Positions 1 to 8,027 are shown, counted from the first letter of the stretch. The stretch: 64,000 nucleotides of DNA from Natroniella sulfidigena (GCF_023223645.1 NZ_JALKBY010000012.1:33219-97218), one strand, 5' to 3'. Numbers and translations: made by a program. The notes: a model not told the origin generated them from the sequence alone.

Positions 1-40
1 AGTTATTTTTAAAGGATAAAGACAGTTTAAAATAAAAAGC

Positions 41-70
41 ACTCCTGCAATTGCAGGAGTACTTTTTTTT
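41..70. terminator. Bidirectional rho-independent terminator
   Basis: A perfect 10-base-pair inverted repeat (ACTCCTGCAA / TTGCAGGAGT, 41-60) is followed on the plus strand by T8 (63-70) and on the minus strand by TTTTTATTTT. It lies just after the minus-strand ATPase stop codon and can also end a plus-strand gene entering from the left. Confidence 0.85.
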
Positions 71-88
71 GAGAGAGGTAAGTTTTAA

Positions 89-3000
89 TTAGCAAGTAGT
101 TGTAGGTTGAGTTATATCTTGTCGCGGAGTAGAGTGAATTAAATTGATTAAGCCAGAGATAGATAGAATAATAATCCAATCAATCAACTGTAAAGGTACA
201 GTACCGAAAAGTTGCATTAATGGTGAAAAATAAATGCTGATCAGCAACAGTAAACAAGAGGTTGTAACTGCTGGGACTATATACTTATTGGCTTTAATCG
301 GTTTATTCCTACATTGAAAAACATGGATCATTTGATTAATTACTAAGTTAGCATAAGCAAGGGTGCTAGCTTTGGTCAGATTGCCGGTAGTAAAGTAGTT
401 AGTTAGATATAAGCCCGCTGTACTAGTTCCCAATAAGAAGCCTTTAAATAGTATCTCTGATAAGAGATTCTGATCAAGAATACTCTGTTGTCCATCTCTT
501 GGTGGCTGTTTCATATTATTTTGATCTGCTGGTTCAATCCCTAATGATAAGGCGGGGAAGCCTTCGGTAATAAAGTTGATCAGTAACAATTGACTAGCAA
601 TTAAAGGTGGTGGCAAACCTAAAAGTGCAGCAGTGAAAATAGCAATCGCTTCGCCAATATTTCCAGCTAAAACATATTTTAAGAACCTTTTAATATTACT
701 GCTGATACTTCTGCCCTCTTTAATGGCATCTACAATTGTAGTGAAATTGTCATCAGTTAAGACAATAGCTGATGATTCTTGGGCTATATCAGTTCCAGTT
801 TGGCCCATAGCAATACCGATATCTGCTTCTTTGATGGCCGGAGCATCATTGACCCCATCACCTGTCATAGTAACTACATGACCTTTCTTCTTTAAGGTCT
901 TAACAATTCGTAGCTTCTGTTGAGGTGATGTCCGGGCAAAGATTGAAATCTTATCAATTCTGTCAGCTAATTGTTGATCAGAGAGATTGTCTAATTGTTG
1001 GCCCGTCAAGATCTGATTTTTTTTGGTTGATTCTAATAAATTAAGTTTTTTACCAATAGCTTTTGCTGTTCGTTTATGATCTCCAGTAATCATTATTACT
1101 TTAATTCCTGCTTGATGGCATTGCTTAATTGCATCCTTAACTTTAGGACGAGGAGGATCGATCATACCTGTTAAGCCTACAAAAACCAGATTTTCCTCAA
1201 TTATATGATCAGTAGTTGGTTTATAATCTAATTTTTTGTAAGCAAAGCCCATTACCCTCAGCGCTTTATTACCCATTTCTTGTACTTGCTCAGTTATCTT
1301 TTTCCTATCTTTTGTAGTTAATTTTCTGACTTGCTCTCCATCAAAAATTTTGGAGCATTTGGCAAGGATGACATCTGGTGCCCCTTTAACATTGATTGAA
1401 TAGTTATTAGAGTCATCTTGGCAAATAACTGTCATTTTTTTTGCTTCTGAATCAAAAGCAATCTCTTCTTCGCGGGTATAACAATCTAAATCTGCAATCT
1501 CTAAATCTGCTTTTTGAGCTAATACCCGCAGAGCGCCTTCAGTAGGGTCACCAATAATCTTTAAAGAGTCATCATTCTTTTCATATGATGTGTTATTACA
1601 TAATGAACCTATGGTTAATAGTTGTTTTAAATCTTGTTGGTGTTGAGGGTTGATAGTTTCTTGATTACAATAAAATTCCCCTGTAGTAGAATAGCCTCTA
1701 CCTGTAATTTTATACTTATGATTGATAGTTTGGACTTCTGTTACAGTCATCTGTCCTGTAGTTAAAGTTCCTGTTTTGTCTGTACAAATAATATCGGTAC
1801 AGCTTAGATTTTCAGTGGCAGATAGTTGTTTTACGATAGCTCCTTTTTCTGCTATTTTTTTAACTCCAAAAGCCAAAGAGATAGTCAAGACTGTGGCCAA
1901 TCCTTCTGGAATAGCCCCAATAGCTAAACCTAGTCCTGTCTTGATCATCTGGATTAATGGTTGACCAGTTAAGAGACCGGTAATTACAATTCCACTACAA
2001 ATAGCTAAACAAGAGCAAGTAATATTTTTAGCCAATTGCTCCAAATCTCTTTCTAAAGGAGTAGATTGTTGCTCAGATGTATTAACCTTTTGAGAGATAT
2101 AACCCATCTGGGTATGGTTACCTGTAGCTACTACAATAGCTTTTGCCCTTCCTTTAACAATACTTGTACCCATAAAGGCCATATTCTTTCTGTCTGCTAA
2201 TGGCCTAGTGGATGTATAGTCAATCTTATGGGTTTTAGAGATAGCTTCTGATTCTCCGGTTAAGGTTGATTCATTGATTTTTAAATTAGAGCTATCAATC
2301 AATCGAGCATCAGCGGGGACGATATCTCCTGTTTCCAAAGAGATAATATCACCTGGGACTAATCTTTTAGAATCGATACTTCTTGTTTTATTATTTCTAG
2401 TTACTTTAGTTTCTGTTTCAGAATATTTCTGTAAAGAAGCTAATGATTTATTGGCTTTAAATTCTTGCCATGACCCTAATAATGCTTCTAAAATTGTAAT
2501 AGCTAAGATGATTAAAGCATCACCAAATTGGCCTAATAGAAAAGAAGTAAGGCTGGCTCCTAATAGTAATTTGATGATAAAATCTTTAAATTGGTCTAAG
2601 AATAGTCGCCAAAAGCCCTTTTTTTTCTGTTGGTTGAATTGGTTTGGCCCTAGATTTTCAATTATTTGTTGGGCTTGTTCTGGTTTTAATCCTTGCTCAG
2701 GATCACTATTTAAAGTTTTGATGATTTGTTGTAGGGTTAGTTTATACCATTCTTTCTGTTTAGGTATTTCACTAGAAGTTTTAGTTGTCTCAACTGAATC
2801 TTGTTCTAAGGTAGGAGCGACATGATTAATTACTTTTCTTTCTTTTAAATTTTTATATTTTATTAGTAGATAACTCAATTTTTTAATAATTGCTTTGGCT
2901 GAAACTTGATTAGGCTGATAATAGATTAGGATAGAGTGGCTATAGATGTTAGTTGTTATTCGATTAATACCACTAAGCTTAAGCAATAATTGCTTGATTT

Positions 3001-3112
3001 TTTGGGCTAAAGAGTTATTTTGTTTAATTTCCTTGCATTTAAAGCGGATTCGACCTGGTAGATAAGAAACAATATTTGGTTGGTAAACAACTGAGTTTTC
3101 TTCATTAATAAT
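89..3112 (-). CDS. Cation-translocating P-type ATPase, Ca2+-type, with HMA-like N-terminal domain
   Basis: Membrane pump that uses ATP to move a cation, probably Ca2+ or another divalent ion, out of the cytoplasm. About 1007 residues if started at 3112. An HMA-like segment at the N-terminus (LPGRIRF near residues 18-24) is followed by a cation-ATPase N domain. The phosphorylation motif DKTGTLT has its Asp near residue 445. PEGL is in the M4 helix, TGDGVNDAPA is in the hinge, and NIGEA plus NFITEG are in M5/M6. The usual Ca-pump M6 motif is N-x-x-T-D-G, so Asp is replaced by Glu here and the ion is uncertain. No ATG, GTG or TTG lies in frame between the upstream stop (3137-3139) and TTG 2986, yet the LPGR motif lies upstream of that TTG. 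AAGGAG sits 7 bases before ATT 3112, which I take as the start. Otherwise a one-base deletion has separated an ATG at 3105 from the frame. Divergent from the small genes at 3526-4478. Confidence 0.85.
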   Translation of the reverse strand: MINEENSVVYQPNIVSYLPGRIRFKCKEIKQNNSLAQKIKQLLLKLSGINRITTNIYSHSILIYYQPNQVSAKAIIKKLSYLLIKYKNLKERKVINHVAPTLEQDSVETTKTSSEIPKQKEWYKLTLQQIIKTLNSDPEQGLKPEQAQQIIENLGPNQFNQQKKKGFWRLFLDQFKDFIIKLLLGASLTSFLLGQFGDALIILAITILEALLGSWQEFKANKSLASLQKYSETETKVTRNNKTRSIDSKRLVPGDIISLETGDIVPADARLIDSSNLKINESTLTGESEAISKTHKIDYTSTRPLADRKNMAFMGTSIVKGRAKAIVVATGNHTQMGYISQKVNTSEQQSTPLERDLEQLAKNITCSCLAICSGIVITGLLTGQPLIQMIKTGLGLAIGAIPEGLATVLTISLAFGVKKIAEKGAIVKQLSATENLSCTDIICTDKTGTLTTGQMTVTEVQTINHKYKITGRGYSTTGEFYCNQETINPQHQQDLKQLLTIGSLCNNTSYEKNDDSLKIIGDPTEGALRVLAQKADLEIADLDCYTREEEIAFDSEAKKMTVICQDDSNNYSINVKGAPDVILAKCSKIFDGEQVRKLTTKDRKKITEQVQEMGNKALRVMGFAYKKLDYKPTTDHIIEENLVFVGLTGMIDPPRPKVKDAIKQCHQAGIKVIMITGDHKRTAKAIGKKLNLLESTKKNQILTGQQLDNLSDQQLADRIDKISIFARTSPQQKLRIVKTLKKKGHVVTMTGDGVNDAPAIKEADIGIAMGQTGTDIAQESSAIVLTDDNFTTIVDAIKEGRSISSNIKRFLKYVLAGNIGEAIAIFTAALLGLPPPLIASQLLLINFITEGFPALSLGIEPADQNNMKQPPRDGQQSILDQNLLSEILFKGFLLGTSTAGLYLTNYFTTGNLTKASTLAYANLVINQMIHVFQCRNKPIKANKYIVPAVTTSCLLLLISIYFSPLMQLFGTVPLQLIDWIIILSISGLINLIHSTPRQDITQPTTTC

Positions 3113-3138
3113 GTAGTCACTCCTTTCCCTACTTTCTT

Positions 3139-3150
3139 ATCAAGTAGTAT
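3139..3150. promoter_or_regulatory. Candidate operator half, copy 1, upstream of ATPase
   Basis: ATCAAGTAGTAT, 26 bases upstream of the proposed ATPase start, differs at one base from ATCAAATAGTAT at 3261-3272. Two near-identical copies in one divergent control region suggest a shared repressor or activator site. No regulator gene is adjacent, so the factor is unknown. Confidence 0.3.
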
Positions 3151-3192
3151 TACCTAGATTGGTATTTGAATACACAGAAATAGAGTTAGAAG

Positions 3193-3220
3193 CAGGAAAA
3201 TCATAAGTAATATTTTCCTG
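3193..3220. other. Stem-loop in the divergent intergenic region
   Basis: CAGGAAAAT (3193-3201) pairs with ATTTTCCTG (3212-3220) around a 10-base loop. There is no T-tract, so it is not a standard terminator. It lies in the leader region of the minus-strand ATPase. Function unknown. Confidence 0.35.
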
Positions 3221-3254
3221 GAAGCCATGATTGAATATTTTATTTTTTTTAGTT

Positions 3255-3273
3255 TATACTATCAAATAGTATA
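3255..3273. promoter_or_regulatory. Palindromic candidate operator, copy 2
   Basis: TATACTAT-CAA-ATAGTATA is a perfect 8-base inverted repeat with a 3-base centre. Its right part repeats the 3139-3150 sequence. It lies between the divergent ATPase and the small-protein genes. The rest of 3113-3525 holds a hairpin, the 6-base-period repeat and a short 7-base-period repeat; I see no further gene in it. Confidence 0.4.
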
Positions 3274-3280
3274 GAATGGT

Positions 3281-3410
3281 TAAGTTTAAGCCTGAGTAAA
3301 TTAGAATTAAGTTTAAGTTTAAGTCTAAGTCTAAGTAAGAGCTAAACCCTTATGTTTTTAGTGGTTGACTTAACCTCAGACTCAGCCTTAAACTTAAGCT
3401 ATATATCAAT
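3281..3410. repeat. Intergenic long inverted repeat with 6-base period, copy 1
   Basis: Left arm is made of TTAAGT/CTAAGT-type hexamers and the right arm of the complementary ACTTAA/GACTTA hexamers, around a core containing CCCTTATG (3347-3354). Bases 3387-3410 match 17667-17690 exactly, and the core is present there in the opposite orientation. MITE-like, with no open reading frame. Confidence 0.6.
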
Positions 3411-3466
3411 ATAGATCAACTTTCAGTTGTTATTCTATTAAGAGCAAAAGTTAATTTAAAAGGTTT

Positions 3467-3502
3467 TAACTATCCACTATCAATTATCAACTATACACTA
3501 TA
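3467..3502 (+). repeat. Short 7-base-period intergenic repeat
   Basis: About five degenerate heptads of the form ACTATCN/ACTATAN run in phase (CACTATC, AATTATC, AACTATA, CACTATA) and end just before the GGGAGG ribosome binding site of the next gene. Same architecture as the repeats near 14215, 56578, 58580 and 62221, with a different heptad. Confidence 0.45.
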
Positions 3503-3525
3503 AGAGTTGTGAGGGAGGATTATAA

Positions 3526-3756
3526 ATGAAAGAAAAGATAACTGGTGATTTAAATCAAACAATTAGATTGGTTAAAGAAAACTTATTAACTAGTTTTAAA
3601 TATATCAAAGAGAATCCCGAAGAAAGAAAAGAGGTTATCAATATTTGGAGAGAATATATCAAAAAACTGTGGTCTGAAACTACTAATTTGAGCGAAAAGT
3701 ATCAGGAAAAAGGAATTGTTAAAGCAATAACCAAAGTGTTTATGTTTGGACGTTAA
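3526..3756 (+). CDS. Small hypothetical protein, charged helical
   Basis: 76 residues, not recognised. ATG 3526 is preceded by GGGAGG at good spacing, so translation is likely. The sequence is rich in Lys, Glu and Ile, predicted helical, with no obvious membrane segment; the C-terminus (KVFMFGR) is mildly hydrophobic and basic. It is the first of three small plus-strand genes divergent from the P-type ATPase, and probably belongs to the same functional block. Function unknown. Confidence 0.65.
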   Translation: MKEKITGDLNQTIRLVKENLLTSFKYIKENPEERKEVINIWREYIKKLWSETTNLSEKYQEKGIVKAITKVFMFGR

Positions 3757-3786
3757 AAGACTTTAAATCTTTTGAGTTTGCCAGTT

Positions 3787-3823
3787 TGAATTTAATTATA
3801 AATTGTGAATCGAAACGGGGGGG
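3787..3823 (+). repeat. Degenerate 7-base-period repeat ending at a ribosome binding site
   Basis: TTTAATTA-TAAATTG-TGAATCG-AAACGGG runs directly into the G-rich Shine-Dalgarno of the 3829 gene. The same ending (AATTG-heptads then GAAACGGG) is seen at 58572-58622. Confidence 0.4.
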
Positions 3824-3828
3824 GTTAA

Positions 3829-4104
3829 ATGATTCCTTTAGGTATAGTATATGGAGTTGCTACTTTTTGTGGACTGAAGAAACTAAAAAAGCCAATTAGA
3901 AAAGCTGCGGTATCGACTACTAGTCAAGTATTTAGTGCTGCAGATTTGACTAAGGAAGCGGCATATAATTTCAAAGAAGAGGTTGAAGATATTATAGCAG
4001 AAGCTCAATATGAGAATATGAAGGGCAACCAGGACTTCTTTGCAGAAGATCTTGACTTAGAAGATGATTTTATGGAACAGGAGTTTAATGATCAGCTAGA
4101 ATAG
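3829..4104 (+). CDS. Small protein with N-terminal hydrophobic segment and acidic tail (possible ATPase partner)
   Basis: 91 residues, not recognised with certainty. The first 16 or so residues are hydrophobic (GIVYGVATFCGL), followed by a basic patch (KKLKKPIRK), a helical middle and a strongly acidic C-terminus (EDLDLEDDFMEQEF). This layout (short membrane anchor, Ala/Glu helix, metal-loving acidic tail) recalls PacL/DUF1490-type partners of mycobacterial P-type ATPases; the resemblance is architectural only. A G8 run 6 bases before the ATG serves as Shine-Dalgarno. It sits 29 bases before a second protein of similar build. Confidence 0.65.
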   Translation: MIPLGIVYGVATFCGLKKLKKPIRKAAVSTTSQVFSAADLTKEAAYNFKEEVEDIIAEAQYENMKGNQDFFAEDLDLEDDFMEQEFNDQLE

Positions 4105-4133
4105 GGTAGCTAAGTTAAGAGGGGAGGCAGAAG

Positions 4134-4478
4134 ATGAAGTTTTTAAAGCCATTTGGGACTCAAAACTTTGTGTTAGGTATTGGAATAGCTGCTGCAACTT
4201 ATTTATTAGGGCCAACTTTAAAGAAAAATGCCAGAAATGTAGCAGTTAAAGGGATGCAGGGAGCATTATCAGCTGGCGGTATGGCTTCGCAAGTGATGGA
4301 TGATGGAAAAGAGAAGATGTCTGGTTTAGTTGAAAATATGTCAGGTAGACGAGCAGATCAAGAGATGGCTATGATTTATAATGAGTTGAAAGAAGAAAGA
4401 GAGCAGATTAAAGAGTTGGTTAGTATTGTAAAAGACCTGCAACAGGAAGTAGCTGATATAAAGAATGAAACAGAATAA
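4134..4478 (+). CDS. Small membrane-anchored coiled-coil protein
   Basis: 114 residues. An Ala/Gly-rich hydrophobic stretch (residues about 11-28, FVLGIGIAAATYLLGPTL) is followed by basic residues and then a Glu/Lys-rich helix (about 75-114) with coiled-coil character. Similar in design to YtxH, DUF5132 or PacL-type proteins that sit beside P-type ATPases, but I cannot assign a family. ATG 4134 is preceded by GGGGAGG. Last gene of the small-protein trio and followed by a stem-loop at 4491. Confidence 0.65.
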   Translation: MKFLKPFGTQNFVLGIGIAAATYLLGPTLKKNARNVAVKGMQGALSAGGMASQVMDDGKEKMSGLVENMSGRRADQEMAMIYNELKEEREQIKELVSIVKDLQQEVADIKNETE

Positions 4479-4490
4479 TTCGAGATCAGT

Positions 4491-4523
4491 AACCCTGCAT
4501 CCTAGTTTAGATGCAGGGTTTAG
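4491..4523 (+). terminator. Stem-loop, weak terminator
   Basis: AACCCTGCATC (4491-4501) pairs with GATGCAGGGTT (4510-4520) around an 8-base loop. Only a short T run follows, so termination may be partial. It separates the small-protein genes from the pilus operon. Confidence 0.55.
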
Positions 4524-4614
4524 TATTGGGGTCAATAAAAGCAAATTATTATGTATAATATTCCAAAATATAGATAAAATACTAGTAAATTAGTTAGAAG
4601 CTAGGTGGGATAGA

Positions 4615-5919
4615 ATGATGGAACAATCTGAACTTGGCAGGCATTATGAAGTTGAAAATGAAATTATTGAAGACTTGGACAAGTTAGAATTAAAAGAAGA
4701 GTACTTTAATATTAACAAAGATGAATTAGCTTTAGCATCAATGATAGAAATAGTTGATCTGATCATTAATCAAGCAGTTAAAGCTAAGGTGAGTGATATT
4801 CATTTTGAAGTGGTAGGAGAGAAATTGAGGGTTAGATATCGAATTGATGGTTTATTACAAGAGGTGTTGACTTTACCGCAGAAGCTTCAGCCTGCTTTGG
4901 TATCAAGAATTAAGATTATGGCTGATTTAGATATTGCTATCAAGAGGGTACCTCAAGATGGCAGAAAGAAGTGGAGTTATAAAGAACGGCAGATTGATTT
5001 GAGAATTGCTATTTTACCGACTGTAGCTGGGGAAAAAGTAGTAATCAGAATTCTAGATAAGCAAAATTTGTTGTTTGACTTGGAGGAGTTGGGTTTTAGT
5101 TGCCAAATAATTCCCAAGCTTAAAAGGATGATTAATCAATCACATGGGATGATCTTAGTTTCCGGGCCAACAGGCAGCGGTAAGACGACGACTTTATATT
5201 CAATTATCAATCAGTTAAACTCTACTACCAGTAATATCATTACTATTGAAGATCCAGTTGAATATCGGTTGTTAGGGATCAATCAAGTTCAGATTAACTC
5301 TAAAGTTAATCTCGGTTTTGCGACAGGTTTACGGGCAATCTTACGCCAAGATCCTGATATAATTATGGTCGGAGAAATTAGGGATTATGAAACAGCAAAA
5401 ATAGCTATTCAGTCATCATTAACCGGGCATCTAGTTTTAAGTACTATCCATACTAATGATGCCGTCAGTTCTGTGATTAGGTTGATTGAGATGGGGGTTG
5501 AGGATTTCTTAGTTGCTTCTTCAGTAGTAGGAATTATAGCTCAACGATTGGTACGTAAGATTTGTGATAATTGTAAGGAAGAGTATCGATTGCAGGGGGC
5601 TGAGAGTGAGCAATTTTATTTTAAGGAGCAACTGGCAGTTGGTGAGACTTTTTATCGGGGGGCAGGTTGCTTAGAGTGTAATTATCTAGGCTATCAGGGA
5701 CGGACTGTTATTTATGAAGTTCTAAACTTAGATCATAGTTTAAGGGAGTTGATTACTGAAGGGGCTTCTAGTACTCAACTAAAAAGGTTCGTTCTGGAGC
5801 AGGGAATGGAGTCTCTAGTTGAGAGTGGAATCAAGAAAGCCAAAGCAGGAATAACAACTTTAGCAGAAGTGAAGCGAGTAACTTCGCGTGTAAAAACTGA
5901 AATTAAGGTGTCAAGTTAG
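4615..5919 (+). CDS. pilB: Type IV pilus / type II secretion assembly ATPase (PilB/GspE family)
   Basis: Hexameric cytoplasmic ATPase that powers pilin assembly. 434 residues, clearly shorter than the usual 550 or so, because the N-terminal MshEN/GspE-N domains are absent; the protein begins almost directly with the N2 domain (SDIHFE). Visible motifs: Walker A GPTGSGKTTT (about residues 184-193), Asp box and Walker B DPDIIMVGEIRD, His box HLVLSTIHTNDA, and the tetracysteine zinc motif (CDNC, then CLEC) typical of GspE/PilB. AGGTGGG precedes ATG 4615; ATG 4618 is an alternative. First gene of an 11-gene run in which most neighbours touch or overlap. Confidence 0.92.
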   Translation: MMEQSELGRHYEVENEIIEDLDKLELKEEYFNINKDELALASMIEIVDLIINQAVKAKVSDIHFEVVGEKLRVRYRIDGLLQEVLTLPQKLQPALVSRIKIMADLDIAIKRVPQDGRKKWSYKERQIDLRIAILPTVAGEKVVIRILDKQNLLFDLEELGFSCQIIPKLKRMINQSHGMILVSGPTGSGKTTTLYSIINQLNSTTSNIITIEDPVEYRLLGINQVQINSKVNLGFATGLRAILRQDPDIIMVGEIRDYETAKIAIQSSLTGHLVLSTIHTNDAVSSVIRLIEMGVEDFLVASSVVGIIAQRLVRKICDNCKEEYRLQGAESEQFYFKEQLAVGETFYRGAGCLECNYLGYQGRTVIYEVLNLDHSLRELITEGASSTQLKRFVLEQGMESLVESGIKKAKAGITTLAEVKRVTSRVKTEIKVSS

Positions 5920-7131
5920 ATGGAGTTATTTAATTATCGAGTTATCTCAGCAACTGGGGCTAAAAAGAGGGGTAGTATAGAAGCTAAAGATGAAACTGTT
6001 GCAGCTAAAAGATTGAAGCAAGAAGGGTATTATATTATTGATCTTGAAGCTGAGCAGAAGAATAAAGTTAACAAGAATATCTTGGCTAGATTATTTACTA
6101 CAATAACATATCAAGACCTAACTGCTTTCATGCGTCAATTTGCTACGATGATAGATAGTGGCTTGCCTTTGGCAAGCTCTTTAGCACTCTTAACAGAACA
6201 GTTTACTAATTCTAATTTAGGTGCAATAATAAATCAGATTAGAGAAGATGTGGAGCAAGGTAAGATGTTATCGACTGCAGTTGGGAGACATTCTAATATC
6301 TTTCCCGATTTAGCAATTAATATGATTGCTGCCGGAGAGGAAGGGGACTGCTTAGCTGCTGTAGTAACTGATTTAGCAACTTATTTTGAAAAGCAACTAC
6401 AGCTTAGAAAGAAGTTACGAGCAATTTTAGCTTATCCACTCTTTATTTTAGCTGTTGCTTGTGGCTTGTTGGTATTTATCTTTTATGTTGTACTACCTTT
6501 ATTTACAGAAGTATTTGCTACTTATAATTTAGAGTTACCTTTAATAACCCGAAGTTTATTACAGATAACAGAAATTTTGACTGAATACTGGCTGGTCATC
6601 TTACTAGGATTGTCTACTTTGGTAAGTAGCACAGTTATTTATTTTAAAAGTAAGCAGGGACGTTTTTTATTAGATCGATTATTATTGAAAGTACCTTTAA
6701 TTAATAAGTTAATCTTAAAAATCATGGTAACTAGAATTACAAGAACCTTAGGGACTTTATTATTGAATGGAGTTAGTCTGCTCCCAGCGTTAGTGAGTAT
6801 AGAAAAGATTGTGAATAATAAGGTAGTTGAACGAAAGTTAAAACGAGTTCAACAGACGGTAAAAGAAGGGGGCAGTCTTCGTAATGCTCTAGAAAGTATC
6901 GGACTATTGCCAGAGATGGTATTGCAGATGGTCAGTGTTGGAGAGGAGACTGGTCAGCTAGGAGGGGTATTGCTTAAGGTTGCAGATTATTATGAACAGG
7001 AGTTAGAGACGGACTTAGAGTTAATTACTTCGTTAGCTGAGCCAGTATTGATCTTAATCTTATCAGTCATTGTTGCTGGGGTTATTACATCGATCTTATT
7101 ACCTATCTTTAATTTGATTAATTATCTTTAA
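5920..7131 (+). CDS. pilC: Type IV pilus / type II secretion inner membrane platform protein (PilC/GspF)
   Basis: 403-residue integral membrane protein that couples the assembly ATPase to pilin polymerisation. Two repeated T2SSF domains (about 60-190 and 260-390) each end in membrane helices; the first has FMRQFATMIDSGLPL and the second has a matching TRTLGTLLLNGVSLL. Its ATG directly follows the pilB stop codon with no gap, and AAGGTG inside the end of pilB serves as ribosome binding site, so the two are translationally linked. Confidence 0.92.
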   Translation: MELFNYRVISATGAKKRGSIEAKDETVAAKRLKQEGYYIIDLEAEQKNKVNKNILARLFTTITYQDLTAFMRQFATMIDSGLPLASSLALLTEQFTNSNLGAIINQIREDVEQGKMLSTAVGRHSNIFPDLAINMIAAGEEGDCLAAVVTDLATYFEKQLQLRKKLRAILAYPLFILAVACGLLVFIFYVVLPLFTEVFATYNLELPLITRSLLQITEILTEYWLVILLGLSTLVSSTVIYFKSKQGRFLLDRLLLKVPLINKLILKIMVTRITRTLGTLLLNGVSLLPALVSIEKIVNNKVVERKLKRVQQTVKEGGSLRNALESIGLLPEMVLQMVSVGEETGQLGGVLLKVADYYEQELETDLELITSLAEPVLILILSVIVAGVITSILLPIFNLINYL

Positions 7132-7144
7132 AGGGGCGAGAAGG

Positions 7145-7552
7145 ATGAAGAAGTTTTTTAATAATGATGAAGGGTTTACATTAATTGAATTGATGATCGT
7201 TATTGCAATCATTGGAATTTTTAGTAGTTTAGCACTACCTCAAGTTGCTGGAGTTAAAGGAGAAGCAGAAAAGCAGGTAGCTTTGAATCAGATTACGAAT
7301 ATTGCAGAAGCGGTAGAGATGCATTATTTGGTCGAGGGTGATTATCCAGATAATAAGGATGATTATAATGATTTACATGGTGAAATTGAGGATTATATCA
7401 ATCTAGCTACATTAGATGATTTAAATATCGAAAATTTTTCCTATTCTTTATTAGATGATACTGAAGGATTTGAAATTTCATTTAAGATTGATGGATTACA
7501 ATATTATTATCAAAGTGATAAGGGATTAATTGAAGAAAATAATGAAGATTAA
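7145..7552 (+). CDS. Major (pseudo)pilin, GspG/PilA-like
   Basis: 135 residues with a class III signal: short leader ending in EG, then FTLIELMIVIAIIGIF, with Glu at +5 of the mature protein, so a prepilin peptidase (not in this window) should cut after Gly. The soluble part is short and very acidic, and includes a GspG-like stretch (HYLVEGDYPDN). Position right after the ATPase and platform genes suits the major subunit. AAGG precedes ATG 7145. Confidence 0.88.
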   Translation: MKKFFNNDEGFTLIELMIVIAIIGIFSSLALPQVAGVKGEAEKQVALNQITNIAEAVEMHYLVEGDYPDNKDDYNDLHGEIEDYINLATLDDLNIENFSYSLLDDTEGFEISFKIDGLQYYYQSDKGLIEENNED

Positions 7553-8027
7553 TCAACAGCAGGGGTTTACCTTAGTAGAACTGTTAGTCGTTTGTGCAAT
7601 TGTGAGCGGGTTGTTACTCTTAGTTGGCCCTAAGTTCAATAACTATTTAGCTTATCTTGAATTAGAAACTACGATCAATCAATTAGTCAGTGATTTGAAA
7701 TGGGCTCGCCAACAGGCAGTTATCAATCAAAAAGTGTGGGGAGTCGTCTTTGATCTGACAGAGAATAAATATTTAGTAGTTGAAGGAAAGTTAGAGCCTC
7801 AAGTTATAAGAAAGGTTGAGCTTGAGGAGAAAGTAGCGATTAAAGAAGTCACGTTGCCTGAATATAACGAATTTATAACGGAAAATTTTAATGCGGAGCG
7901 AGCTGTCTTCTTTAAGAAATTAGGCAATCTAGCGGGACATAATGGAGCAGTTAAACTTGAGTTAGAGGATTATGGGACACGGAAGATAGTCTATTCTTCT
8001 AATGCTGGTGAGCTTAATTTAGAATAG
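7542..8027 (+). CDS. Minor pseudopilin, GspH/FimT-like
   Basis: 161 residues from ATG 7542 (TTG 7530 is an in-frame alternative). Leader MKINQQQG, then FTLVELLVVCAIVSGLL, with Glu at +5. The region after the membrane helix (TTINQLVSDLKWARQQAV) is the hallmark of GspH/FimT pseudopilins, which prime pilus assembly at the tip. Overlaps the end of the major pilin gene by 11 bases. Confidence 0.82.
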   Translation: MKINQQQGFTLVELLVVCAIVSGLLLLVGPKFNNYLAYLELETTINQLVSDLKWARQQAVINQKVWGVVFDLTENKYLVVEGKLEPQVIRKVELEEKVAIKEVTLPEYNEFITENFNAERAVFFKKLGNLAGHNGAVKLELEDYGTRKIVYSSNAGELNLE

